The position numbers were made by a program, and so were the translations under genes. A DNA stretch of 64,000 nucleotides from assembly GCA_033063855.1 (NCBI GenBank), contig CP093831.1, forward strand, positions 29,078,001-29,142,000. Direction: 5' to 3'. Shown in pieces: positions 25,374 to 38,151 of the stretch. This DNA comes from Smittia aterrima. Its lineage: Eukaryota > Arthropoda > Insecta > Diptera > Chironomidae. The first letter of the stretch is position 1. Each line of letters starts with the position of its first letter. The notes under the pieces are model-generated. The model searched no databases and had not been told where the DNA came from. It worked only from the letters and a program-made list of their open reading frames with translations.

Positions 25374-26294
25374 TGTGAAAGCAAAGATTTAATGTCCGAA
25401 GATTGACATTCCGGTTTTAGGGTAAATTATTTTATTTAAAATTTAAATTGCAACAAAGATATTGTCTAAAAGATTTTAACTTGCACAGCTTGAATCACTA
25501 ATAAATCTGCCTGAAAAATTAGGAATTTGTTTTACTTCTAGATAAAGAAACGTTTTTATTACTTGATCTATTTTTATTGAGCCAACCAACAGCTTTTATT
25601 TCTAGTCCATCGAATAGATATTTTGATTTCATTTAAATTTTAGCTGAAAAGCTGGAGGTTGACGCTTATTGGAATCCATTCAGCTTTCAATTCGGATTTT
25701 ACTTTTAGTCTTCAGACGGTTGAGAAGAAAAGTTCGATTCGGAAATAGAATTTTTTGTGCGCATATTCTTTATGAAGAGTCGTGATCAATAAGAATGTTT
25801 TGAGTGATACCATTTGATTCGTTAGTAAAGATTCTTCTTATAACATTACAAAACTAACAAAAGCATTTTAAGTAAGTTTAAAGAGTTAAAATAGTAAATA
25901 CAAAAGACTTTGACTACTTATATCCTTATTACTCTTTGAACCGTTATTTTAGATCTTGCTTAACTGTGGATTTAGTAAATCCGACTTACTTAACTTTGAA
26001 TTTCAATATTGTTAACTTTTTTCTGTTTATATTTTATAATTTTTCTTCGATTTTTTTTTTATCATAATATATCTGAGCTTTTAAATTTTGTTTCTCCAAA
26101 AGAATCAATCGAAATTCGGGTTTTAAATGTCAGTTGACGAATTCGATTTGTTTTGTCTCATGACAATTGATGGTTGAACGAAATATAATTCTTTGAGAAT
26201 CTTTCTGGTCAATTATTCACTAATTTAATCGTGTTTGGATACAAATAATAAAACCAAATTATAAAATAGATATATTTAGAAAAATTGAGCTAAT
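25374..26294. other. Convergent 3' interval between ATF-2 and the nicotinic receptor gene
   Basis: The two genes point at each other here, so this should be their 3' UTRs plus spacer. It is very AT-rich, with several TTTATT/AATAAA-type runs on both strands. No open frame or repeat was recognised. Confidence 0.6.
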
Positions 26295-29200
26295 TTATAA
26301 AATGGGTCTAGTATGTCTTGTTATTTGAGTTGTAGCTGCAATTTCACTCATGGTTACATCGATAGGCATTCGACTATCGTAGAGAGTTGGAGCTTGCAAA
26401 ATTATTCCTGCCGTTCCAACAACAACAGCAATTGTAAAGATCCACAAGAATAAACGATCCAAGACCATCGCCACATACTTCCAATCTTCTTTGACCTAAA
26501 ATTAAAAAGAAGAACAAAATGCTGAGTTTAGGAAATAAAATGAAATCATTAAATTTACCCGTGTGCTTTCTTCTTCCTTTTTAGTGTGATCGGCGATATA
26601 TGTTACACCTGATTGATAGATTGTTAGGATATTTTAGAAGAATAAGACTAATTTAATAAGAAAACAAATTACCATCCATAGCTTTGTGCAGTTCAGGACA
26701 GTTGTGCCACCGATTACGCAGGCAGTTGTTGCTCTTTTTAATTTTTGTGTCAATTATAGCTAAAAATATTTAAGTTATCATCATTACATTCAAGATGAAA
26801 ATTTCAAGACAACTAACTTTTTGTTGATGTTACAGTTATCGAAGGATCATTATCATGATCAAGATTATTCGAATTAGATTTAATGTTATTTACTATCACA
26901 TTGGTCGTTGTTATCTTTGACGATGCATTTAAATAAGAAGTATCATTTGATTGAAGAACAGCTAATGGGTCTGCCAACATGTTAGTTGATGAAAGATGAA
27001 CTAACGGCTGCATGTTACTTTCAACAACTGATGGTGGAGGGTTCGGAGAAAGCAGAGGCGACTCCTGAACTAAGATGTTTAAGTGTCGTTGATCCGTTTG
27101 AAAAGGAAGAGGAATTTCATCCATTAAGTCCAAACTTTGTATTCTACTATGAGAACGATGTAAATGCAAGTGATGAAGAAGCCGATGATGGGGTGAAGCG
27201 GAAGTCGACGATACCATCTTTGGACTTCCATGTAGACGACACGTTCCCAAGCTTAATGTTTCCAATTTCCTATGAATCAAAAAGTCGTTAAAGTTCTTCT
27301 TCATTCGCTAATGATCGATTTTTTACCTGTCATTAGGATCTAAGATGTGATGATCTAGTAAGATACTAGGATCGAACCCTGGAAAAGAAACTGGTGGCGG
27401 AAGCGGAGGAATATCATGTCGTAGCTCCAATCCTGTACCAGAACGAAGCATAAATCGACGAGATGCAGAACTGAGAGAAGTGAAAATATTGTTTATAATT
27501 TCTTAAATGAATTCAATATTAATAAACACACCTGTATTGATCAAGTCCCCCGTACATTGGTCGTTTCATTACGAGCAATTTTGGCAATTGATTTATGAAA
27601 ATGGTCCGAACCCATGGCGCCATAGTATGCGTTTGTGGCGATCGGAAATGGATATTTAAAACAATAACCGTGACACATATACTGCAATTAAACGAATAAT
27701 GGTTATGATATTAGTTTTTAAATAAGAGAAAACTTACCTAAAGGTGTCCAATATCATCGTGAACAAAACAAACTTGCCCAGAAGTGGAACGACAAGTGAA
27801 GTTGGAGGAATAATTTCAGCAAGCAGGAGGAAGAACACAGTCAACGACAGAAGGATAGATATACTCAATGAAACCTAGAATTAGATTGAATGATAATAAT
27901 TGAAAGAGAAGAGCCTATAGCAGTGAACTCACTTTTTCGCCACTATCCGATGGCAGATAAAACACAAGGATTGTTAAAAAGCTTATGCCCATGCATGGAA
28001 TAATCAGATTTACGGTATAAAACAATGTCTTTCTTCGCATCGTAATGTTAAACGCTGGAAAAAAAATCAATTTTTATTAGATCAAAGAAATAATTCGATT
28101 AAAAATTCATTTTTACTTATATCCAAATATGGCTCATCACAACAAGTGTAAAACTTTTCATTTCTTTAGAGGATTGAAACATATAAAAATGTTAATATTG
28201 TTGATTAAAATTTCGTAAGACTGAAAAATTTACCTGACTGCAGGAACTTCCAAAATATCCCATTCAACCGAAGTGTAAAACTCTGATAAATCAACTCCAA
28301 CTTCAACTACGTTTGTACCATTTAATTCATCGATATGCCTCAAATCAACCTGATTTTAAATGATTTCCGATATAAATATAAATTCGGATTGAAATATTTC
28401 TTCTTACCTGAAACCCATCATAAGTCCACGATCCGAACTATTTAAATAAAATTCTTGAGATATCATGAAATATTATCATTCTGAGCACACTTACCTTCAT
28501 AACGCATGTTTGCTCATCAAATGGAAAATATTCTATGAATAATTCGTTTATTAATATGCACGGACCAAAAAATGCTATCTCAAATCAACATACCGACATC
28601 AATTTCGCAGGAACTTTTGTAAATAGCTGGTGGATGCCAATCAATTCTTCCTGTATAATTAAGAGTCGCCTTTGTGGCCAAAGTCACTTCGAAGTTACCA
28701 TCAGCGCTGGTAAACATTAAAGGAAAAATTAATTTAAAATTGAAAGGTAATTCAATTAGCTAAGCTAATGTAGCTTACTTATTGTATAATACTATATCAG
28801 GCCGCCAGATATGGTCACTGGGAACATGAAGCATTTCGACGCCTCCATACTCTTTCGGATCCCAACGAAGCTATATTAAATAATCATTAAAATTTCATTA
28901 GGATGGAAATCCTCAAAGAATCTTACCTTGTAGTCGTACCTGTAAAGATAGTTTTCGCAAAGTTTCGGTTAGACTAAATGAATAAGAAGATTTATAAACT
29001 TACCAAGATTGCTCCACCCACAGATTTGATGTCATTATCTGATTTTTTAAGTTCTACCATGAAATGAAACAATATCGTTTAGTTTCTAAGTCTAATGCTT
29101 TGAAATATTCATTAAGGTCATACCACATCTATAAGCTGTGAGAGTTTGAGTTTGATCCTGACTGTTAGAGCATCTGTCACGTTTACTACTGGCCGCACCA

Positions 29201-29374
29201 GTTTGTTATAATTGCTTAAAAGGTCATCATACAAACGCTTAGCATCAGGGTTTCCTGCACACACTTGAATTATCACAAACTTCAATTCAGAAACTGATTA
29301 AATTTACTAATAAATCTTAAATTACCTGAGACGATGACAAAAATTATGAATATTCCTCCCTGTAGCAACTTCAT
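26295..29374 (-). CDS. Nicotinic acetylcholine receptor alpha subunit (Dalpha1-4 group, alpha3/alpha4-like)
   Basis: Eighteen exons join in phase to 673 residues: 29374-29326, 29254-29124, 29053-29004, 28939-28927, 28870-28779, 28706-28594, 28532-28495, 28437-28408, 28349-28234, 28163-28117, 28054-27933, 27874-27738, 27681-27532, 27470-27327, 27269-26818, 26759-26673, 26608-26559 and 26495-26295. After a signal peptide, the ligand-binding domain has the Cys-loop (Cys145, Cys159, 13 residues apart) and the adjacent pair YTCC (Cys218-Cys219) that defines an alpha subunit. M1, M2 (KVSLSISILLSLTVFFLLLA) and M3 lie at about 238-322 and M4 at about 619-640. The long intracellular loop (about 325-607) is rich in His, Ser and Asn. 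The product is a cation channel subunit at insect cholinergic synapses and a neonicotinoid target. I cannot decide between alpha3 and alpha4. Confidence 0.93.
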
Positions 29375-30376
29375 TTCTGTTATTGTTTATTTTTATGAAC
29401 AACTTTTCACGAAATAATCCAACTTTCGAAAATTGTCATTGTGTTTGAAGATATTAGTCACTTAGAGTTTCTTATGATTTCATGTCCTGATTGCAGGTGA
29501 GCAAATAAACAAATAAGAACAAGAGTCAAATCTAGATCAATATTTCATGAAAGAAAAGATATTTTTCTTTAGAATTCAAACTCATGATTGTGTTAGCAAC
29601 TTAGTTCATTGAAGATTTATTGCCAGTTGTCTAATTTAAAGCAACTCTCTTCACCATTTTGTGAGAAGCTTTTTGTTAAAGCATTTTCACATGTTTTGGC
29701 CCTGCTTCAAGACGAGAATTTTTATCGATTTCTTCTCGTGATTTTCGCTCTCATTGCAAATGTCTGCGTGAAAAGGTGTGTTATCTCTCTTCTCAAGTAG
29801 AATAACAACAATTAGAAATATTTTGTAAATAACTTTTGATTAATTAATAATTAAATCTGATTGAACATCGAAATAATTTTTCAACTTGGAAATACATGAG
29901 AGATTTGTATTGTTTCAAATATATTATGATACTATCTTCAATGAGTCTGATCGATAATCGCAATGAAAATTTCACATCATTTGAGCTGTACCCAATATAT
30001 TTTTTGTCACATTTGTAGTGAGCTCCTTGGTTTCTCGAATCTTAAGACACTTCACGATGATGTAATCATTTTCATCGTAATTTTTTTTATTCTCTATTAA
30101 TAAATTAATTTAAGTAAACACAATTTTTGTTGAAGAAAAATAATGCGAAAATCTTTAATATTTAATTATTTCAATCTTTGAATAACTTTTTTAAAAAGTT
30201 TGCGTCCTTTTAGAAGGGAAACTCGCAAACAACTGATGATGCTTTGATGTGGAGGATGGATGGAAGGACCTATTCCAGCTGGAATGCATCAAAAGCTTTG
30301 AACCGACTGGAAATGTTCACCGAAATATCGCTGCAGACACAAATAAGAAAAAATTAATTTTTTTATAGTTTTTATT
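29375..30376. other. Interval upstream of the nicotinic receptor gene, no gene seen
   Basis: About 1 kb lies between the receptor start codon and the stop codon of the DUF4789-like gene. It contains the receptor promoter side. The plus-strand frame at 29609-29800 (63 codons) has a hydrophobic end but no splice partner, signal or family match, and I treat it as chance. Confidence 0.55.
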
Positions 30377-31946
30377 TCAAGTTCTCCTCCGTTGAAATCC
30401 AAATTTGTAGGATTTGTTTCCATTCAAATATCTTGCAATTTGTACAGAAGGACCGTGACATCCTGATGCTTCGGAATCATTTTCCTGATCATAAGGAACG
30501 AATCCTGGCTTACACTGACATTTTGCCGATTTATGAACATTCTTTGAAGGCACAAGCCACTGGCCGTTATCGCATGGCCCTCTTGAATAAAGCTCATAAC
30601 ATTTTTCTTTGTATTCAGCCATTGGGGCGGAACAAATGGTTTTAGAGGTTTCCTCTTCAGTAGAACACGATTGATCTAGGTTTTCGATCACACCGACACA
30701 GCCACAGATTCCATTATAAGATATTCCGTCGATTCCAATTTTTACATTAAAATCGAAAACTACAACCTCCTGCAACTTGCAGGGACCTGATGGATAAAAA
30801 AATCAATTAATATTGTTCAAATGTTGTTCAAAGAGAAAAGTAATAAAACCTTGAGAACCGATGCGATGACATTTTTGTTCGTTTGGAAAGTATAAAAAGT
30901 TCTTTTGGCACGGATTTTGAAGACACTCGTAGTTAGTGCTGTTTGGTTTTAACCCAACTATCTCGCCATCCTTGCAAGGACCTTTGAAAAATGATTTATG
31001 AAACTTTTTTCTGTTTTAAATAAAATGTGCACACCTTTCGTGTAAAGCCGATGACATAGTCCGTCATTCATTATCACATAGCCCTTGCGACATCGGCATC
31101 CTGTTTTTTGCTTATTATCATCAATGAACGTAAACTCATAGCCATGATTGGGACATGGCACTGAAGATCCGATTTCGTGACATTCTTTTGTGGAATTAAC
31201 GAAATTGGGCAAGTTTTCGTTGCATCCGCATTGCTTTGTGGGAAGGAACAGCTTTCCGTTTGAACACGGTCCTTTTGTAAAATGTCGATGGCAACTGTTC
31301 GTTGCTCTATGGAAAAACCTTCCTAAGAGACCAGATGATGAACACTTGAGTAAAAAGTAATAATATTAAATAATTTGATTGTTTACAAGATTTTTTCATT
31401 CAAATTTACCTGACACTTTGGAATAAAATTTGAGTCCAACAATAAAAGTTTTCCTTTGGCACAATTTCCTTGAGTGAATAGCTCATAACAATTTTGGAAT
31501 TCAGGATGCCATTTTTTATTGTTTGGACATTCCTTCAGTTTTTTGCATTCTGCAAGACGAAAACTTTGCTTTACCCCTTTCTTATCAGGAATGGGACTCA
31601 AATATTCTCCGAGATCGCATGGTCCGCGATCAAAAATTTTGTAACAGGTCGAATTTATATTTAATTGAGCAGTCCCAGGTGGGCACTTACACTCTCCATA
31701 GCCAGTAAGACCATTGAGAATTGGTGCGAGTTCCATTGATTCATCGCAAGGATATCCTAATGCAAATATTTTGAAACATTTGTTCATCGGAGGATAATAC
31801 AAATGCTGCCAGCCGTTGTTCGACATTTTGGCGCACGGATTAAGTTCGGGATTAGACCATGACGGTGGAGCTATGGCAAATCCATTCACTTGGGTATTTT
31901 GGTAACAAGCTAAGAGCAACAAAATTATGAAGAATTCATTCATCAC
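30377..31946 (-). CDS. Secreted cysteine-rich protein with tandem DUF4789-like repeats
   Basis: Four exons (31946-31410, 31344-31035, 30981-30850, 30786-30377) give 462 residues. A signal peptide (MMNEFFIILLLLACYQ) leads into repeats of one pattern: an aromatic-rich Cys segment, then a short piece like ELFTQGNCAKGKLL, IFDRGPCDLGEYL or LYSRGPCDNGQWL, then CxCxxG such as GECKCPPGTAQ and KCQCKPGFVPY. I count about six units. Two introns cut at the same place, inside the glycine codon of the GPC element, which points to growth by exon duplication. The layout matches the insect family I know as DUF4789, extracellular proteins of unknown function. There is no membrane segment after the signal. An acceptor just upstream of the ATG implies a 5' UTR exon. 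Beyond secretion, no function can be stated. Confidence 0.8.
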
Positions 31947-33826
31947 TGAGCTGAAAACAGAAGATTTGATTTAAATTAGAAACAACTTGAAACACATCTA
32001 AAAGTAGTTTAAATGACACTTTATCAGTTTTTTGAAGGGAAAGATTAATCTCTATTTAAGGGTCGGCCAATCTTTTCTGTAAACTTTCTTCGTTTCGATG
32101 CACACAAAATATTTTATGTAACAACTCGAATAAAATTTATGTTAATTATCCCACTTTTGATTTCTTTCTACATCGAATTATTTAAATATGTTTTAACATA
32201 AAGCTTTTGCTTTGACGAATTTGACTTTCGTTAATCTTAGTTTCTATCGGATGATCGTGAAACTAGCGAAACAACTGCGAAGTTCATTCGAACTCAAACA
32301 ATCAGATTAGAAAGTTCTATGTCGAGATGTTGTTTAAGACTTATTCAAAAAAGAACGTTCATGTTGTTCCGGATGTGACCATATATCTCGTTTCGAATTG
32401 AAATCCAAATCGAGGGTATGAGAAACAACCTTGAAACCAACGTAAGAGACGAATGGTGCAACTGTTGTTTAGTTATGTAATTTTCATATTTCTCTTCGCT
32501 TCGTTTTTTTTAAAGGTCACTTAAGAAATTACGTGCTGTTAACTTACTGTCATAACCATCTATCTATTTATTTTGACTAACTGTTCATCAAAACGACATC
32601 GTTAACAATTTATTATTTTTATTTTCGCATTTACAGTGAAAAGAAAACACAACCAGCTGGCTCGAAATGCAATCTACAACTGAGCGAATACCTCTCGATC
32701 AAAGCAAAGAAAACGAAAGAGGAGAAAATAAAAAAACTAACTAGGTTTTGAAAATGTTTGAAGAGAAAGAAAATTACCAAAGAGATAAAATAACAAAAAT
32801 ATTCAACGACCTTGTCTTTAATGACCGGTTTCATTTATTTACAAGTGGTCAAATCGGCTGAATTCGAAATATCGAACCAATATGGTTCAAAAGAAAACGA
32901 ATTTTTACGTGAACAGCTTTATTTCTGAAAAAAAAAACAAGAATCCAAAAACATTTATTTTCTCGATAGTTTTCCGGTCTGATCTTTTTTTATTCAACTT
33001 CTATCGGATTGAATTACACGAAATTAATTATTAGTTAGAAAAGAATTTTTAATCATGAAAATGTTCAAATGTCTGCTGTTCTGAAACTGGAGATTTGGGA
33101 AATTTAAAACACTGAAAATATGCTGATAAGAAAGCAGGATTTTCCTATTCAAACGCCTTCTTCCTATGAAGGCGCTTCGGTAATTAATCAAAAGCTCGAT
33201 TCGTCTCAAATGCTACTCCGAGAAAATTTCTTCTTCAATTAAACATCTTTTACATTAATTTTGTTTCAGTTATGATTCTTTTCGATTGGAATGACAAATA
33301 TTTCTCGTGATTCGACATCGTGGATCGCTTTTATACTGCAAAGCATGAAATTGTGTGAAGATTTCTCGTTGTGACAGCAAATGTATAATCATGATTCATA
33401 ACAATAAACGTGTTCATAAATAAAGTCGTGCTGGGGTTTCGGACCTTCGTGAAATTTTAACTTCAAGTTTAGCGAGATGTTTGGCTTGTTTTGTTGAAAG
33501 GTTCATTAAATAATCCTTAAATAATTTGTGACAAAAAAGCTGAATTAGACCGGGGGAAAAATGAAATTCTGTATTCGGTAGGGCAGCTCAGGGAGGAACT
33601 AGATAAATGAATGCAATGAGTTTTCAGGTAATTTAAAAATCCAATGTAAATTTGTAATCGAATTCGTCTACGACATCTCATAGAAACTGTAGTTCTCTGA
33701 AAAATAGAAGCTGCGAGATGCGTCACCGATTTCTTTCGAGTCTATTAAAATTCATTTAAGTTAAACTTCACGTTAATGTTTTAACCCAATCATACCGCTA
33801 TCATGTGTTCATCTATTTTAAATAGC
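31947..33826. other. Interval between the DUF4789-like gene and Hsc70Cb, no gene seen
   Basis: About 1.9 kb of AT-rich sequence contains the 5' side of the secreted-protein gene and the 3' flank of Hsc70Cb. Open frames (32631-32834, 33024-33209, 33517-33726, all minus) are under 70 codons and have no recognisable product. No repeats or RNA genes were noticed. Confidence 0.55.
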
Positions 33827-36800
33827 CTATTCAACATCCATTTCAACCTCTGTTCCCTTCTCACCACTCTTTTCATTCTTTTCCTTCGTCTGCTGCCCTT
33901 CAGGAGCTCCGTTCTGAGGAACTTCGGTTTTAGCTGGAGGAGGAGTGGCTGGTCGAGGTTTCGGGCGGTTTAAGACAGAGTTGACACATGTCGACAGTGT
34001 GTTAAATTCATGGCGAATTTCAGCGACTTTGACCTGTGGATCTTGTGTTTTCCTGACATTTCTCAATTTTCCACGAGCATCATCAAACCATTTTTGAGTC
34101 TTCTCGGCTTGTTCTGTGATATTAAGCATCTCAGTTTCTGTCAAGTGATCGTATTTGGGATCTCCGCTTCTATATTGTTCTACAGCTTTGTAGGACATTT
34201 GAATTGCGTGTCCTAGATCATTGAATGCTTGTTGTTGTCCCTCGTACTCATCGTGTCTCAATTTGATTGGATCGGTTTTCTGATGCAAGTCAGTAAGACG
34301 ATTCTTATATACTTCGCGCTCACAAGTTTCACCATCCTCATAAAGCCAGTTTTCGATCTCATCGAGTTGACTGCAAATCTGGTCGCGAATGGAGTCTTCT
34401 ACATACTCAAAGAGATTTCCACCTTCTTGAAGTTTTCCTCGGATTTCATACACATATTCTTCAAGAGCGTTACGTGCATCAATGCGCTCTCTTTCCTGAC
34501 GATCACTGCTTATCATTTTACCCTAAAATTAAGAAAAGAATTTAGGAAATCTTGTGATCATTAAATTATGAAAACAAACCTCTAGCTCGAAATATTTGTC
34601 GAAATCAACTTGCGTGTAACCGTGTGTGCGACCAACGATCGGAAGATCCACAACCTTTGACTTCTTCTTTTTCTTTTCATCCTGAAAGCAAATTAAAGTA
34701 AATATAAGTTAAATTTTAATCAATTATGCTGCAACATCAAGACACAAAGGAGAAGAGAAATTTTGTACACCTAAACGATCTTAGTCAGAAAAACCTTCTA
34801 TCTAAAATAAACATCACTAGCCGAACACAATGCAAAAAGAAATCATAAGATAAGGGAGTGCGAAATAAAGAAAAGAACAGACACAAAGTGGGAGTGCGGG
34901 TGAAGAAACGGAAGAGAAAAATCAGATGAGAAGTTTTCTTTATAATCACAGTGACGACGCCCGATTCAAAATCTCAATCATGCCATGCGGGAATTTCATC
35001 TTCTAAAATGGCCCTTCTAAGTCCTTTAAAATTTTTCTATCTCTAAATCGGACGCCGTCAGCGAAGAGTAAAACAAATAAAACGTACCGAAGAGAACCAT
35101 CTGCTGATACGATGCGTCCAGCCTGTTTTCTCACTGCCCGCGTCTTTCGTGGGACTTTTAAGTTCGTCATCACTGCTAACACCCTATATTGCACAATTTC
35201 AAGCAAAGATTCGTGTCGTGCGTGATTCAAGACGTCGGACAGCGGTGAAAGACGCGGAGTTTTAATTTAGTTATTTGTTTAAACAGTTTTTGGTGTTGTA
35301 AAGAGAGAGAACAAGAAAACTATCATTAAAGATTTTCATGATCAGCAGGATGGTCGTCTTCAACACACAGACAAGTGAAACATATATGGATTGACAAGTC
35401 GAGAGATTTAGTGGAAATACAGGGTGGAAGCGATTAGAGGGTAAACCGAAATATGTATCAATTATACTCACGTCTTGAGTTGTGTCCATTGGTTCGCCAG
35501 TTGCTGTTTGACCATCTGGAGTTGCTGGCTCTGTTGGTGGTTGTGGTTCATTTTCACTGACTCCGTTCTGTGCTTCTTCTTGTGCATCTTTCTTTTCAAT
35601 CATTTGGGCGCTTGAGATAAGAAGAATTCCATTGTGATTGATACGGACTTTCACCTTAACTTCTTGAGCTTCTCCAGAAGCAGATGGTTTTACGTCGTTG
35701 ACTTTCCATTCACCTAAAAAAATTGAGTGTTAATCGTCTTTCTCTTAGCAAATGAAACTATTTTACCAATAATTGGGTCGATACATGGAGATGGTTCATT
35801 GTAGTAAAGTTTTACTGCAAAGGATTCACGTCGCGACATTGTAAGCAGTCGGCTAAATGGAACGGCGTGATTTATAGGGAAAACCTCCATATCTGAGCGT
35901 TGTCCGTTCTCATTGTCGAAAGTCATCATGACTGAAAAAGGCTGAATGTCCGTGACGTTGAAGTCACGCACACGAACTGCCGGCGACATTATAGCGCATT
36001 GTAAGGCTCCGCCTCGCGAAACAGCTTCATCCTGGTTGAGAGTGGTGCTTGATGTCTTGCCAAAAATTTGTTCAATTAGTTGTTTCACAGCTGGAATACG
36101 AGATGATCCGCCAGCCAACTCAATTGAGTGAATGTCTTCCAAACTAAGCTTAGAATCACGGAGACATTTCTTCATTACTTCTTCAATGCGCTGGAAAAGA
36201 CCCTTGCAAATGTCTTCCATGTCAGAGCGCTGGATTGAAGATTGAACATCCGTATCGTTCATGAAGCATTCAATATTAAGCGGCAGCCTTGTGCTGTTTG
36301 CGCTCATTTGTTTCTTCATCTTTTCAACCTCTGCCAAAAGTCGTAACAAAGCCTTTTGATTAGTTCGAGGATCAAGCTTATATTTAGCAATGAAATCTCT
36401 GCTGAAGTAGTCGGCAAGCAAAAGATCAACATCGCGTCCACCGACAAGATCAGAAGCAGCGGCGAGCATCTTCAATTTTCCTTTGTTGAAAGCACATGCC
36501 GAAATTTGAATCGAACTGTGACCAAAATCTACAAAGATCACGTTTCGGGATTTTTCTTCGGGCGCCGGCAAATCTTGCTTATAAAATCCGTAACAGAGTG
36601 CGGTGGCAGTCGTCTCGTTAATCAAACGTAGGCAATTGAGTCCAGCAATACCAGCTGCATCAAGCAAGGCTTTACGCTCAGCGTTTGTGAAATACGACGG
36701 TACAGTAATGACGCAATCGTAAATTTGAGTTTGAAGTGCAGCTGTTGCATCAACTTTTAGCTTCGTAAAGAGCATGGCCGTGATTTGTTCAGGAGAAAAG

Positions 36801-38151
36801 ATGTGTTCTTCGTCCATGTAGTTCACACGAATTCCAATAGAACCATTTGGAAGTTCCTCGACACGATAGGGCAATGACTGAATTTCCTTTTGAACAACAG
36901 GATCTTTAAATTTGCGACCAAGCAAATGTTTGAATCCGCAGATTGTGTTCTTCATGTTTGTCACTTGCTGATTTTTTGCAGCGACTCCAAGGGTACGATT
37001 GTTACCGGTAAACGCGACACATGATCTAAAAATATAAGAAATAAAATTATTTTAAGTTTATTGCACTGCAAACATCACAAATGATGTAATGGAAGCCAAT
37101 GAAATTTTTAAAGCATCAGCGATCTAAATAGAAGATTCAACCAGCAATCACCATCACAAACCATAAAAACCGCCCACTTAATACCCAAAGAGAGAGAAAA
37201 AGAGAGAAAGAGCGCGATGGATATGGAAATCGCAAACAAAAATATCTTCTGAATCATCAAAAAAATCCATGAAGAGATTCAAGGAAGAAAAAGTTGAACA
37301 TTTCACGCATGTTAGTGGAAGCAAGCCAAAGGTGACGTTTGTACAATGACCTAGTTTAATTTTCTTTCTCTATATTCAATTGCAGTTGTAAATGCATCAG
37401 CCTAATAATGTGTGAGCTGAGCTCACTCGTCATGTTTTCACAAACATTTATCACCAATTGGCGATGTCGCAATCAACATTTTGCTTGATATGGCCACGAG
37501 CCGATCGTGTGTGCATTTAAATCAATGAACTGCTCAGCGACAGTTTTTACCTTATTAATAATCACGGTACCGATCCATTTTTGGTGATGAATGAAGAATA
37601 TTATTTAAACGAGATTAAACATTTAGAATGGACAAAAAAAACTTAAGTCATTTTGAAAACTGTCGATTGCGATTTATTAAAGACATCCTTAAATTCATGT
37701 CGAAGCTCAACACGGTAATGATGAGCGTTTTTTATAATCAATTATAGTAGCAATATCAATTATTATTTTTGTAGGAAAATTAAGTTAGCAACCGCAGGAA
37801 GCAAAAAATAACCATCGAATGGTTGAACTAGCGTTTTAACATATTTTGTTTATAAAAACGGTTTATTAACTATTGGAGTGGAACGAAGTATCAACAAAAC
37901 ATGCTAAAACGATGGAAAACGCTTCATTTTGAGAAAATTCTGGAAGCAAAAATCGATAGTTCCAGAACTCTCTAGAAAATCGACCCTAACCTCAAACTCT
38001 CATTTTCTCTTTAAAATATTTATGTCTAGGATGAATCTACTTACGGTGTTGCTCGCAAGCTGTAATCGTTGGCAATTGTTTCTATTCCACCAGCTTTAGC
38101 AACAGCAACAAAACAGGACTCGTTGCCGAAATCGATTCCGATGACACTCAT
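33827..38151 (-). CDS. Hsc70Cb: Hsc70Cb, Hsp110-family nucleotide exchange factor
   Basis: Exons 38151-38045, 37025-35767, 35713-35472, 34681-34580 and 34522-33827 join in phase to 801 residues, the usual Hsp110 length. The N-terminus MSVIGIDFGNESCFVAVAKA is the Hsp110 version of the Hsp70 phosphate-1 loop. Further landmarks are VPSYFTNAERKALLDAAGIA, RLINETTATAL, VFVDFGHSS-like VIFVDFGHSSIQIS and ELAGGSSRIPAVK. The substrate-binding beta domain follows, then an acidic Gln/Pro-rich loop (about 490-535), then KKKKKSKVVDLPIV and a long helical C-terminus ending EVEMDVE. Hsp110 releases ADP from cytosolic Hsp70 and takes part in metazoan disaggregation. Intron 1 is about 1 kb and intron 3 about 790 bases. 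The divergent neighbour is another Hsp70 cofactor (DNLZ). An unrecognised alternative exon in intron 3 cannot be excluded. Confidence 0.96.

Noticed and set aside
27270..27326. Acceptor at attag (about 27304) for the nicotinic receptor loop exon
   Set aside because: It puts a stop codon two codons in. The acceptor at ttcatag (exon from 27269) restores the frame, so the intron is 57 bases.
35003..35230. Possible alternative exon inside intron 3 of Hsc70Cb
   Set aside because: Two frames are open over part of it, one of them acidic (SDDELKSPTKDAGSEK), but no acceptor gives the phase-0 entry that the flanking exons need.
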